In this document: one piece after another, positions 17,751-24,663 of the stretch
Position numbering within the stretch: position 1 is the first letter of the stretch
How the letters are laid out: every line of letters starts with the position of its first letter
From: Rhizobium sp. TH2
Lineage (GTDB): Bacteria; Pseudomonadota; Alphaproteobacteria; Rhizobiales; Rhizobiaceae
NCBI RefSeq assembly: GCF_024707525.1
Contig: NZ_CP062231.1
Span: forward strand, 186,001-250,000
Direction: 5' to 3'
DNA length: 64,000 nucleotides
Made by a program: the position numbers and the translations under genes
Notes under the pieces: generated by a model
Databases searched by the model: none
Seen by the model: the letters and a program-made list of their open reading frames with translations, nothing else
What the model was told of the DNA's origin: nothing

Positions 17751-18331
17751 CAGCCAACCTCCGGCAGAGGTTCCGCCCCACCGAGAAAGATCGCCGCGAC
17801 CTGCTCCATGGAGAGCCGTCGCTGCATGGCGCAGTCGCGCAGGATCGCGTAAGCATGTTCCTCGTTGAGCCCGCGCGCTACCATCAGCTTCTCGACCGCA
17901 GCATGAACCAGCGGCCGCATCCGCACGCGTTCTTCGAGATATTGCAGCCGCTCGGTCACCGCCTTGCGTTCCTCATGGATCGATACCGCCATCACCAGCG
18001 CGGGATAGACAGCGGAGGCCGCGACCGGCTTCGGAATGATCGCGCTCGCACCCTGTTTCATCGCCCAGGCAATGCGGCCCGGCGCTTCGGAACCCAGCAA
18101 TGCGACGAGCGGACGATAGGGGGCATCGCCCTCGCCGGGAAGCAGATCGTCCCAGCCCTGGTCGGCATCGACAAGCACGATGTCGGCGCCATCCCAGGTC
18201 GCCAGCGGCTCCCATTGCCGCGTCGCCCTGATGCCGAGCAGGCCGAGCTGGCGCGTTAGCCGCTCGGTATTGGCGTCCTCGCGGTGCAGGATCACGGCAT
18301 GCCAGCCGGTGAAATTCGGCGTCCGGCTCAT
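17750..18331 (-). CDS. AmiR-like ANTAR-domain RNA-binding antitermination regulator
   Basis: A 193-aa protein in two parts. The first is a pseudo-receiver fold (VILHREDANTERLTRQLGLLGI at residue 13, then IVLVDADQGWDD), which lacks the usual phospho-acceptor environment. The second is a C-terminal ANTAR three-helix domain preceded by a coiled coil (RLQYLEERVRMRPLVHAAVEKLMVARGLNEEHAYAILRDCAM). ANTAR proteins bind paired RNA hairpins and prevent terminator formation. In Pseudomonas, AmiR is held inactive by the amide sensor AmiC. Here amiC- and amiR-like genes overlap by 4 nt, and a strong terminator lies in the operon leader (19478-19521), exactly where AmiR would act. Confidence 0.9.
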   Translation of the reverse strand: MSRTPNFTGWHAVILHREDANTERLTRQLGLLGIRATRQWEPLATWDGADIVLVDADQGWDDLLPGEGDAPYRPLVALLGSEAPGRIAWAMKQGASAIIPKPVAASAVYPALVMAVSIHEERKAVTERLQYLEERVRMRPLVHAAVEKLMVARGLNEEHAYAILRDCAMQRRLSMEQVAAIFLGGAEPLPEVG

Positions 18332-19461
18332 GACACCACCCTCAGCTTCGCGGGCATCTGCGTGCCGCGCGTGGTGAGATAGGGGTCGGCGGCAAGCGCC
18401 GGCCGCGAGGCGATCACGTCGAAGCCTTGGTCAGCATTGATGCGTCCGAGGTGGAAGGGCAGGGCGGCATGGTTGGTGACGCTGTCCACGTCAAGCGGAC
18501 CGAACAGCGACGGCCACTGCCGCGCATGCACCTCGCGCCGCACCGCCTGCGGTTCGTCGCTGCCCGCCGCAACGATCGCGCCGATGCAGAGATCGACGGC
18601 GGTATAGGCGCTGGCGAAGACGCTGGAAATCCGCCGCTCGCGGCCGTGGCGCAGCGCCGCCCGCGCCTTGAATTCGCGATTCTCCGGCGTATCGAGATTG
18701 TCGAAATAGGAGGCCGCGCAGAGCTGTCCCAGGGCGGAGCCCGCCGTGATGTCGTCGAGCTCGCATTCCATCAGGTCGCAACTCACGACAGGGCAGTTCT
18801 CCGGGCGGAAGGCCGGATCCCGGTCGCCGAGCACCTTCATCGCTTCGAGGAAAGCATAGCTCGATGGTCCGATCAGGTTGTTGAGCACGAAGCTCGGTCG
18901 CCGCTCGGCGATCTCGGCGATGATCCGCTCGACGGCGGTCTCTTCGAGCGGCAAATACCGTTCGCCCAGCACCTCGCCGCCGGCATTGGTGATCAGTTCG
19001 CGCGCCAGCCGGTTCATTTCCCAGCCCCAGACATAATTGGCGCCGGTCAGATACGGCCGCGCTCCGTAACGCGGGATCAGATATTCGAAGGCCGGGATCA
19101 GGTGCTGGTTGGGGCAGCCGCCGAGATAGATCACGTTCTCGTTGGCCTCGAACCCTTCGTATGGGCACATATACCAGAGTAGGCCGTCGTGTTTCTCGAC
19201 GAGCGGGATCACTTCCTTGCGTGCAGCCGAGGTGATCGTGCCGACAATGTGCCGGCAACCTTCTCGCAACAGGTGCCGCGCGCCGTCGAGATAGGCTTCG
19301 AGACTGGCATGCGGGTCAAAGAAGACGGGCTCGATCAGCCGGTCGGATCGCTTGGCAAATTCCTCGATCGCGAATTCCGCGCCGTCATGCGCATCCCGTC
19401 CCATCGAGCCGTAAGGCCCGGTGGTGGAATAGAGAATGCCGATCTTCAGCGGTTCGCTCAT
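18328..19461 (-). CDS. AmiC-like cytoplasmic amide sensor (periplasmic-binding-protein fold)
   Basis: A 377-aa type I binding-protein fold without a signal peptide: MSEPLKIGILYSTTGPYGSMGRDAHDGAEFAIEEF, CPNQHLIPAFEYLIPRYGARPYLTGANYVWGWEMNR near residue 125. It resembles AmiC and UrtA-type sensors. AmiC binds short amides and releases AmiR. The longer upstream frame (to 19617) reads through the promoter and leader terminator and is not coding. The ATG at 19461 is preceded by GGAAGA. It is the first gene of a seven-gene operon for amide sensing, uptake and hydrolysis. Confidence 0.9.
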   Translation of the reverse strand: MSEPLKIGILYSTTGPYGSMGRDAHDGAEFAIEEFAKRSDRLIEPVFFDPHASLEAYLDGARHLLREGCRHIVGTITSAARKEVIPLVEKHDGLLWYMCPYEGFEANENVIYLGGCPNQHLIPAFEYLIPRYGARPYLTGANYVWGWEMNRLARELITNAGGEVLGERYLPLEETAVERIIAEIAERRPSFVLNNLIGPSSYAFLEAMKVLGDRDPAFRPENCPVVSCDLMECELDDITAGSALGQLCAASYFDNLDTPENREFKARAALRHGRERRISSVFASAYTAVDLCIGAIVAAGSDEPQAVRREVHARQWPSLFGPLDVDSVTNHAALPFHLGRINADQGFDVIASRPALAADPYLTTRGTQMPAKLRVVS

Positions 19462-19477
19462 CCATCTTCCAAACACG

Positions 19478-19521
19478 AAAAACCCCACGACGCTGGTCCG
19501 CGAAGCGCGGGCGTCATGGGG
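19478..19521 (-). terminator. leader attenuator terminator of amide operon
   Basis: On the minus strand, an 11-bp outer stem (CCCCATGACGC with GCGTCGTGGGG, a single A-C mismatch) encloses an inner CCGCG-CTT-CGCGG hairpin and is followed at once by TTTTT. This is an intrinsic terminator placed between the operon promoter (19589-19617) and the amiC-like start (19461). It would stop transcription unless antiterminated, and the ANTAR protein encoded in the operon is the obvious antiterminator. Confidence 0.8.
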
Positions 19522-19532
19522 CGAAACTGCCC
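19519..19532 (-). promoter_or_regulatory. hexaloop hairpin overlapping the attenuator, candidate ANTAR binding site
   Basis: In the transcript GGGC-AGTUUC-GCCC forms a 4-bp stem with a six-base loop starting with A. Its 3' arm shares bases 19519-19521 with the 5' arm of the terminator, so the two are mutually exclusive. ANTAR targets are paired hexaloop hairpins with conserved A1 and G4 (recalled). The G4 is not present here, so the assignment is tentative. Confidence 0.4.
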
Positions 19533-19543
19533 TGCGACTATCG

Positions 19544-19567
19544 AAGTCATGTGGTCGCGGATGACTT
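19544..19567 (-). repeat. inverted repeat in amide-operon leader
   Basis: A perfect 7-bp inverted repeat, AAGTCAT with ATGACTT, separated by 10 nt, just upstream of the hexaloop hairpin and downstream of the predicted transcription start. A smaller GCCT/AGGC hairpin lies at 19570-19584. Either could be the first of the two stem-loops expected for ANTAR recognition. Confidence 0.4.
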
Positions 19568-19588
19568 TTGCCTAATCCGCAGGCGTGA

Positions 19589-19617
19589 TTAAAATACAGA
19601 CATTCGCCGGGTGTCAA
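19589..19617 (-). promoter_or_regulatory. sigma70-type promoter of amide operon
   Basis: TTGACA (19617-19612 on the minus strand) is a perfect -35. After 17 bp follows TTTTAA (19594-19589) as -10. The predicted start near 19582 gives a leader of about 120 nt containing the hairpins and attenuator described here. A near-consensus constitutive promoter fits control by attenuation rather than by activation. Confidence 0.75.
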
Positions 19618-19644
19618 GCGAAATAGGCTGTCTCTCTTGGCAGA

Positions 19645-20319
19645 CTATCCGACGCGCCGCTCCACCGTCAACTGGCCGTTGTCGCTAGTCGAGATCGTGA
19701 TGCCGACATAGTCGCCGGTCGTCGCATGCGGCGTGTCCATCGGATGGCCATGGGTCGCGGTGATCACCATCACGTCTGCGCCCGCCGCCTCGGCGGCTGC
19801 GATTCCGGCCGGTGCGTCCTCGAACACCAGGCAGTCGCTCGCCTTGACACCCAGCCGTTCGGCCGCGAGCAGGAAGCAATCCGGCGCAGGTTTGCCGCGC
19901 GTTACATCCTCGGCGGTCACAATATGCTTCGGCACGGCGATCCCCGCAGCCGCCAGTCGCGCAGCCGCCAGTTCCTTCGTCGCCGATGTCACGATCGACC
20001 AGCGGTCCTGCGGCAAAGCATTGAGAAACTCGATGATACCGTCGATCGCCATGACACCATCGACATCGTCGATCTCGGCTTGCATCACCCAGGCCACTTC
20101 CTTGGCCACGTCGATGCCGGCCAGGTTCTGTTTACGGATCGTGTCCTCGGCCCTAACGCCGTGCATCGTCGGCAGGAATTTTTCGACATCGATTCCGTGG
20201 CTGCGCGCCCATGTGCTCCACACCCGTTCGGCGGCCGCGATGGAGCTGAGCAGCGTTCCATCCATGTCGAACAGGAAGGCGGCATAGGATTTGCGGAAAA
20301 TGGGCGGCAGGTCGGTCAA
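19645..20319 (-). CDS. HAD-superfamily phosphatase (beta-phosphoglucomutase/glycerol-phosphatase-like)
   Basis: A 224-aa HAD hydrolase: motif I FLFDMDGTLLSS with the DxD nucleophile pair, motif II VTSATKE, and motifs III/IV GKPAPDCFLLAAERLGV and CLVFEDAPAGIAAAEAAGA. It dephosphorylates a small sugar or polyol phosphate, substrate unassigned. I prefer the TTG at 20319, with GAGGAA seven bases upstream. An ATG at 20361 would add 14 residues (238 aa). It is divergent from ridA and lies just upstream of the amide operon promoter. Confidence 0.85.
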   Translation of the reverse strand: MTDLPPIFRKSYAAFLFDMDGTLLSSIAAAERVWSTWARSHGIDVEKFLPTMHGVRAEDTIRKQNLAGIDVAKEVAWVMQAEIDDVDGVMAIDGIIEFLNALPQDRWSIVTSATKELAAARLAAAGIAVPKHIVTAEDVTRGKPAPDCFLLAAERLGVKASDCLVFEDAPAGIAAAEAAGADVMVITATHGHPMDTPHATTGDYVGITISTSDNGQLTVERRVG

Positions 20320-20440
20320 AGGCTTGTTCCTCGTGAAGGGATGTGAGATGGCAGCCAGCATGCGGCCTCGTCAAGCCACGAGGTCGCGCCAAAGGGCGTC
20401 ACCGCGATGCCGATCGACAATTCTTTTGTGGGAGAATTCC

Positions 20441-20797
20441 ATGAACATCCAGCGCTTCGACCCCGGCAGCCGCATGAGCCAGGCCGTGGTCTATAACGGC
20501 TTCGTATTCCTCGCCGGCCAGGTCGCCTCCGGTGCGCCCGGCGCTTCGGTCGCCGAGCAAACCGCCGACGTCCTCAAGAACATCGACGCGCTCTTGGCGC
20601 GTGCCGGCTCCGACAAGACCCGTCTTCTCTCGGCCACCATCTGGCTTTCCGACATCTCGACCTTCGACGAGATGAACCCGGTCTGGGAAGCATGGCTGCC
20701 CGCCGGCCAGGCCCCCGGCCGCGCCACGGTCGAATCCAAGCTCGCCGGCCCACAATATACCGTTGAAATTGGTATCATCGCCGCCGTCGGCGCCTGA
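20441..20797 (+). CDS. RidA/YjgF-family protein
   Basis: A 118-aa protein of the Rid family: VVYNGFVFLAGQVASG near the N-terminus, then VLKNIDALLARAGSDKTRLLSATIWLSD, and PGRATVESKLAGPQYTVEIGIIAAV at the end. The arginine in PGRATV occupies the position of the catalytic Arg of enamine/imine deaminases. Such proteins destroy reactive enamines formed by PLP enzymes. The frame extends upstream, but the ATG at 20441 follows GGGAGAA and matches the family N-terminus. Confidence 0.9.
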   Translation: MNIQRFDPGSRMSQAVVYNGFVFLAGQVASGAPGASVAEQTADVLKNIDALLARAGSDKTRLLSATIWLSDISTFDEMNPVWEAWLPAGQAPGRATVESKLAGPQYTVEIGIIAAVGA

Positions 20798-20810
20798 TAA
20801 TGTAAAGCGC

Positions 20811-20840
20811 AAGACGGGCCGCTTCGAAGCGGCCCGTCTT
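20811..20840. terminator. bidirectional intrinsic terminator
   Basis: A 30-nt perfect palindrome (arms AAGACGGGCCGCTTC and its complement) with flanking A and T bases, between the convergent ridA and VOC genes. It can end transcription in both directions. Confidence 0.85.
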
Positions 20841-20856
20841 TGTCAGAAGAATCCAC

Positions 20857-21279
20857 TCAACCCGTCGGCCCATTAAGGCCCCAGATGATGCCGAACGGGT
20901 CGCGCAACTGGCCGTAGCGATCGCCCCAGAACATCTTCTCGACCGGCATCACCACTTCGGCGCCTGCCTTCACCGCCCGATCCCACCAGAAATCGATGTC
21001 CTCGACGACGAGTTGAAGCGCGAAACCCTCGTGGCCCTTGAACGGATGGCCATATTCCGGATAGGGATCCGACATCATCAGCGTGCTGCCGTTGACGTAG
21101 AGATGCAGATGCATCGTGCGCCCCTTGTCATCCGGCGGCACGCAGTATTTTTCCTCGGCGCCGAACGCCACCTTGTAGAATTCGGCCGCCTTGCGGGTGC
21201 CATCAACAGTCACATAGGCGACAAGGCCGCCGAGTGTTTTCGGCAGCGGGGCCATTTCCATCTGCGTTGCTTCGTTCAT
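20857..21279 (-). CDS. VOC-family (PhnB/glyoxalase-like) protein
   Basis: A 140-aa single-domain VOC protein: LVAYVTVDGTRKAAEFYKVAFGAEE at the N-terminus, TMHLHLYVNGSTLMMSDPYPEYG in the middle, and VMPVEKMFWGDRYGQLRDPFGIIWGL at the end. It matches the PhnB-like subfamily. Members bind small ligands or metals, and several are antibiotic- or electrophile-binding. No specific substrate can be given. AGGAGACG precedes the ATG. Confidence 0.88.
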   Translation of the reverse strand: MNEATQMEMAPLPKTLGGLVAYVTVDGTRKAAEFYKVAFGAEEKYCVPPDDKGRTMHLHLYVNGSTLMMSDPYPEYGHPFKGHEGFALQLVVEDIDFWWDRAVKAGAEVVMPVEKMFWGDRYGQLRDPFGIIWGLNGPTG

Positions 21280-21420
21280 GATCGTCTCCTCTGATCGCTG
21301 GGCCCAATCTGCACGGGCTGAGCCAAGGACGCATCCGCATGGCGCGATCCGACACGTGGCGCGAAATTTTTTTCGTGTTTATGTTCGTAAGACCGTAGAC
21401 ACTTTCACGCTGGCCATCTC

Positions 21421-22371
21421 GTGACACGCAGCTTCGCCATCCTGATCTTCCCCGATTTCCCGATGATGGCCTTCTCGTCGGTCATCGAACCACTGCGCGC
21501 TGCCAACAAGCTGTCGGGCGAAGCGCTCTACGAATGGTCGATCATCGGCGGCGAAAAAGGCATCATCCGCGCATCGAGCGGCATTGCCGTGACACCGGAT
21601 TACTCGGCCCATAACGCCCCCGCCGTCGACTACATCGTCGTCTGCTCTGGTGGCGACGCCGACCGGCTGCAGGCGCCGCAGCCCCTCAACTGGATTCGCA
21701 AGAACCTCCGCAATGGCGCCCATCTCGGCAGTGTTGCCGATGGCGCCTTCTATCTCGGCCGCGCCGGCCTGCTCGATGGCTATGCCTGCACCTTGCACTG
21801 GCAGAGCCAGCCGGCCTTCGCCGAAGCCTTTCCGGAGGTCAAGCTGGTGCGCGACATCTACGTCATCGACCGCACCCGTTTCACCTCGGCGGGCGGCATC
21901 GGCGCTTTCGACATGATGCTCGATCTCATCGGCCGCCAACATGGCGAGGCGCTCTGTCGTGGTGTCGCCGAATGGTTCGTGCATGACCGCATCCGCGCCT
22001 CCACCGATCGCGAGCGGCTGCAGCTTCGCCTGCGCACCGGCATCCGCGACGATCTCGTGCTCGATGCCGTCGCCCATCTTGAAGCAGGCGGGGAGGGGCA
22101 GGTCCTGATCTCGACTGTCGCCGACCGGCTCGGCGTCACCATCGAACGGCTGGAGCGCGCCTTCCGCGCCGAGGTCGGTCTCCTGCCGGCGGAATATTTC
22201 AAGCGCATGAAATTGCAGCGCGCCCGCGACCTGCTCGAACATTCCGCCATGTCGGTGCGGGAGATCGGGCTGGCCAGCGGCTACCAGAGTTTCTCGGCCT
22301 TCGTGCGCGCCTTCCGTACAGTTTACGGCAAGACCCCGGGTCAGGTCCGCCGTGTGGTGGGTGAAAGGTAA
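21421..22371 (+). CDS. GlxA-family transcriptional regulator (DJ-1/PfpI + AraC HTH)
   Basis: A 316-aa regulator with an N-terminal DJ-1/PfpI amidotransferase-like domain (residues ~5-170: FAILIFPDFPMMAFSSVIEPLRAANKL, IGAFDMMLDLI). A C-terminal AraC double helix-turn-helix follows (LGVTIERLERAFRAEVGLLPAEYFKRMKLQRARDLL, MSVREIGLASGYQSFSAFVRAFRTVYGKTPGQVRR). Relatives control glycine betaine, carnitine and arginine use. It starts with GTG and lies 82 bp upstream of the M24/isochorismatase genes in the same direction, so it probably regulates them. Confidence 0.9.
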   Translation: MTRSFAILIFPDFPMMAFSSVIEPLRAANKLSGEALYEWSIIGGEKGIIRASSGIAVTPDYSAHNAPAVDYIVVCSGGDADRLQAPQPLNWIRKNLRNGAHLGSVADGAFYLGRAGLLDGYACTLHWQSQPAFAEAFPEVKLVRDIYVIDRTRFTSAGGIGAFDMMLDLIGRQHGEALCRGVAEWFVHDRIRASTDRERLQLRLRTGIRDDLVLDAVAHLEAGGEGQVLISTVADRLGVTIERLERAFRAEVGLLPAEYFKRMKLQRARDLLEHSAMSVREIGLASGYQSFSAFVRAFRTVYGKTPGQVRRVVGER

Positions 22372-22453
22372 CCGGCACATCGTGTGCGGTTTCCTGCACA
22401 ATGCCGGCATGCCACGACGCTATAGTCGAGCGACAATGTTATGAGGTGCCAGC

Positions 22454-23755
22454 ATGTCCATAGTCGTTTTTGATCCAGACCGCGTCGATGATGTCGATTG
22501 GCAAGACCGGATGCGCCATCCGATGGCGGAGGATCCGTCCAACGGCATGTGGCTCTCCGACACCGAACCGTCGGCGATCGACGCCTACCAGCTTCGGCAG
22601 CAGCGGCTGGCCAAGGTGCGCGCCTGGCTCACGGCATCCGATTACGGCGGCGTCATCCTGTTCGATCCCTATAACCAGCGCTACGCCACCGGCACGCGCA
22701 ACATGTTCGGCTATTTCCTCCGCAATTCCACGCGCTACATCTTCATTCCGGCCGAAGGCCCGATCACGCTTTTCGACTATCCGCAGAGCTACCATGTCTC
22801 GACCGCGCTGGAGACGATCGACGAAGCGCGACCCTCCAAGCTCGTCTGGTCCTCGGTGTCGGGCAAGGACGAATCCACCGCCGCCCCCTTCGCCCGGGAA
22901 ATCGCCGACCTCATGCGCAAGCAGTCGCCGGGCAACAAGAAGGTGGGCATGGACCGCTCTACCCATCTCCAGGCGCTCGCGCTTGAAGCCGAGGGGCTGG
23001 AAGTCCGCGACATCCAGGGCGAAATCCTTGCCGTCCGCGCGGTCAAGACGCCGCAGGAAGTCAAGTGTCTGCAGGTCTCCATGGCCGGCGCAGAAGCTGC
23101 CGTCTCCGCCGTCCGTGACGCGATCAAGCCCGGCATCAGCGAAAACGAACTCTTTGCCGTCATGTATGGCGAAGTGATCCGCCAGGGCGGCGAATTCATC
23201 GAGACCCGGCTGCTGACCTCGGGCCAACGCACCAATCCATGGTTCAACGAGGCCTCCGGCCGCAAGCTGCGCCCCGGCGAACTCGTCGCACTCGATACCG
23301 ATACGATCGGCTGCTACGGCTATTACTCCGATTTCTCCCGCACCTTCCGCTGCGGCCCGGGCCGGCCGACGGATTACCAGAAGATGCTCTACCGCATGTC
23401 CTACGATCAGGTTCAGCACAATATCGACCTGATCAAGCCCGGCATGGAATTCCGCGAGATCGCCGACAAGGCGTGGAAGATCCCGGATCGCTTCGTCGAT
23501 CAGCGCTACACCTCGGTCATGCACGGCGTCGGCATGCATGGCGAGACGCCGTTCATCGCGCATGCCATGGATTTCGAGACCTATGGCCGCGAGGGCCATC
23601 TGGTGCCGGGCATGGTGGTATCAGTCGAGAGCTATATCGGCGAGAAAGGCGGCCGCGAGGGCGTCAAGCTCGAAGAGGAGGTGCTGGTCACCGAAACCGG
23701 CGGTGCGCTGATCTCGCGTTTCCCCTTCGAAGACGACCTGCTTGGAAATCCCTGA
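22454..23755 (+). CDS. M24-family metalloenzyme, DddP/creatinase-like
   Basis: A 433-aa pita-bread-fold protein. An N-terminal creatinase-like domain contains YGGVILFDPYNQRYATGTRNMFGYF near residue 62. The C-terminal catalytic domain has metal ligands D-T-D...D (ALDTDTIGCYGYYSDFSRTF, about residue 280), HGVGMHGE (about 357), SVESYIGE (about 391) and KLEEEV (about 405). Overall phrasing is close to the DMSP lyase DddP as I remember it, including ETRLL-SG-RTNPWF. However, the Asp proposed as its catalytic base (after HGVG) is Gly here. A peptidase, creatinase-like or other C-N/C-S bond activity is possible. Its stop overlaps the isochorismatase ATG. Confidence 0.85.
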   Translation: MSIVVFDPDRVDDVDWQDRMRHPMAEDPSNGMWLSDTEPSAIDAYQLRQQRLAKVRAWLTASDYGGVILFDPYNQRYATGTRNMFGYFLRNSTRYIFIPAEGPITLFDYPQSYHVSTALETIDEARPSKLVWSSVSGKDESTAAPFAREIADLMRKQSPGNKKVGMDRSTHLQALALEAEGLEVRDIQGEILAVRAVKTPQEVKCLQVSMAGAEAAVSAVRDAIKPGISENELFAVMYGEVIRQGGEFIETRLLTSGQRTNPWFNEASGRKLRPGELVALDTDTIGCYGYYSDFSRTFRCGPGRPTDYQKMLYRMSYDQVQHNIDLIKPGMEFREIADKAWKIPDRFVDQRYTSVMHGVGMHGETPFIAHAMDFETYGREGHLVPGMVVSVESYIGEKGGREGVKLEEEVLVTETGGALISRFPFEDDLLGNP

Positions 23756-24438
23756 TGCACTCCGAACTGACCCTCGATCCGCTGAAGACCGCGCTGCTTA
23801 TCGTCGACCTGCAGGATGAGCAGCGCTCGGAGCCGCTTTCCATGGCGGCCGATCTGGACAAGGTGCTGGCCAATTCCGCCCGGCTGCTCGCTGCCGCGCG
23901 CGCCAGTGGCGTCAGCGTCTTCCACGCCGCTTATGTCAGGGATTTCGACATACGCCCGCCACGTCCCTTCGAGCCGCTTGATGCGGACGGCGGTCCCGCC
24001 TTCAGCCGCAGTGACAGCCTACTCGTCGCCATCTGTCACGAGGTCGCGCCGATGGATGGGGAGATCGTGCTCAGCAAGAACGACGCCTCGGCCTTCGAGG
24101 AGGGCTCTCTCCAGTCCCGCCTCGAAGCCAAGGGCATCGAGTGGCTGGTGGTCGCCGGGGTCTGGACGGAGGCTTGCGTCGCAGCCAGCGTCCGCGATGC
24201 CATATCAGGCGGCTTCCGGGTCCTGCTCGTCAAGGACGCCTGCACTTCGGGCACCACGGCGATGCACCAGGTCGGCATCCTCAATCTCGCCAACCGCCTC
24301 TACGGGGGCGGCGTCGCCGACACGGACCGCGCCGAGGTTCTGCTTCACGGCGCCACCGCAACCGTCTGGCGCAGCACCAAGCCGGTGCCGTTCCGTTTCA
24401 CTCTGGAGGATGCACCCCGCCTCTACGCCAGCTTGTGA
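23755..24438 (+). CDS. isochorismatase-family cysteine hydrolase
   Basis: A 227-aa cysteine hydrolase with the family triad: Asp in LLIVDLQDEQ (about residue 18), Lys in VLSKNDASAFEEGSL (about 108), and Cys in VVAGVWTEACVAASVRDAI (about 141). Relatives hydrolyse amides or ureas such as nicotinamide, N-carbamoylsarcosine or biuret. Translational coupling (TGATG) to the M24 enzyme suggests sequential steps on one nitrogen compound. N-carbamoylsarcosine amidohydrolase next to creatinase is a known pairing of these two families, but here it is only a suggestion. Confidence 0.88.
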   Translation: MHSELTLDPLKTALLIVDLQDEQRSEPLSMAADLDKVLANSARLLAAARASGVSVFHAAYVRDFDIRPPRPFEPLDADGGPAFSRSDSLLVAICHEVAPMDGEIVLSKNDASAFEEGSLQSRLEAKGIEWLVVAGVWTEACVAASVRDAISGGFRVLLVKDACTSGTTAMHQVGILNLANRLYGGGVADTDRAEVLLHGATATVWRSTKPVPFRFTLEDAPRLYASL

Positions 24439-24469
24439 CCCGCTTCAGTCTCTCCCCGACTGACCACCT

Positions 24470-24500
24470 CCGCCAGCTTTGCGACAAGCAAGGCTGGCGG
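24470..24500 (+). terminator. intrinsic terminator after isochorismatase gene
   Basis: A 13-bp stem (CCGCCAGCTTTGC with GCAAGGCTGGCGG, one G-U pair), a 5-nt GACAA loop, followed by CTTTGTTT. It separates the M24/isochorismatase pair from the solute-binding protein gene. Confidence 0.75.
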
Positions 24501-24663
24501 CTTTGTTTCCGGCGAGCAGTTTAAGATGGTTCCAGTCAATCCCTGCACATTTTTTGCCGATGTCTGCTCATTGGCCGTCGTCCCGTCGCCCTAGGATTGC
24601 CGCCAGCAAACCGCTCAAAAACAAACGCGGTTGCCGGGAACCAAGCAAAACTGGAGAGATGAG

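Noticed and set aside
22454..23755. Direct call as DMSP lyase DddP
   Set aside because: Overall similarity is strong from memory, but the residue matching the proposed catalytic Asp is Gly, and no other DMSP genes are nearby.
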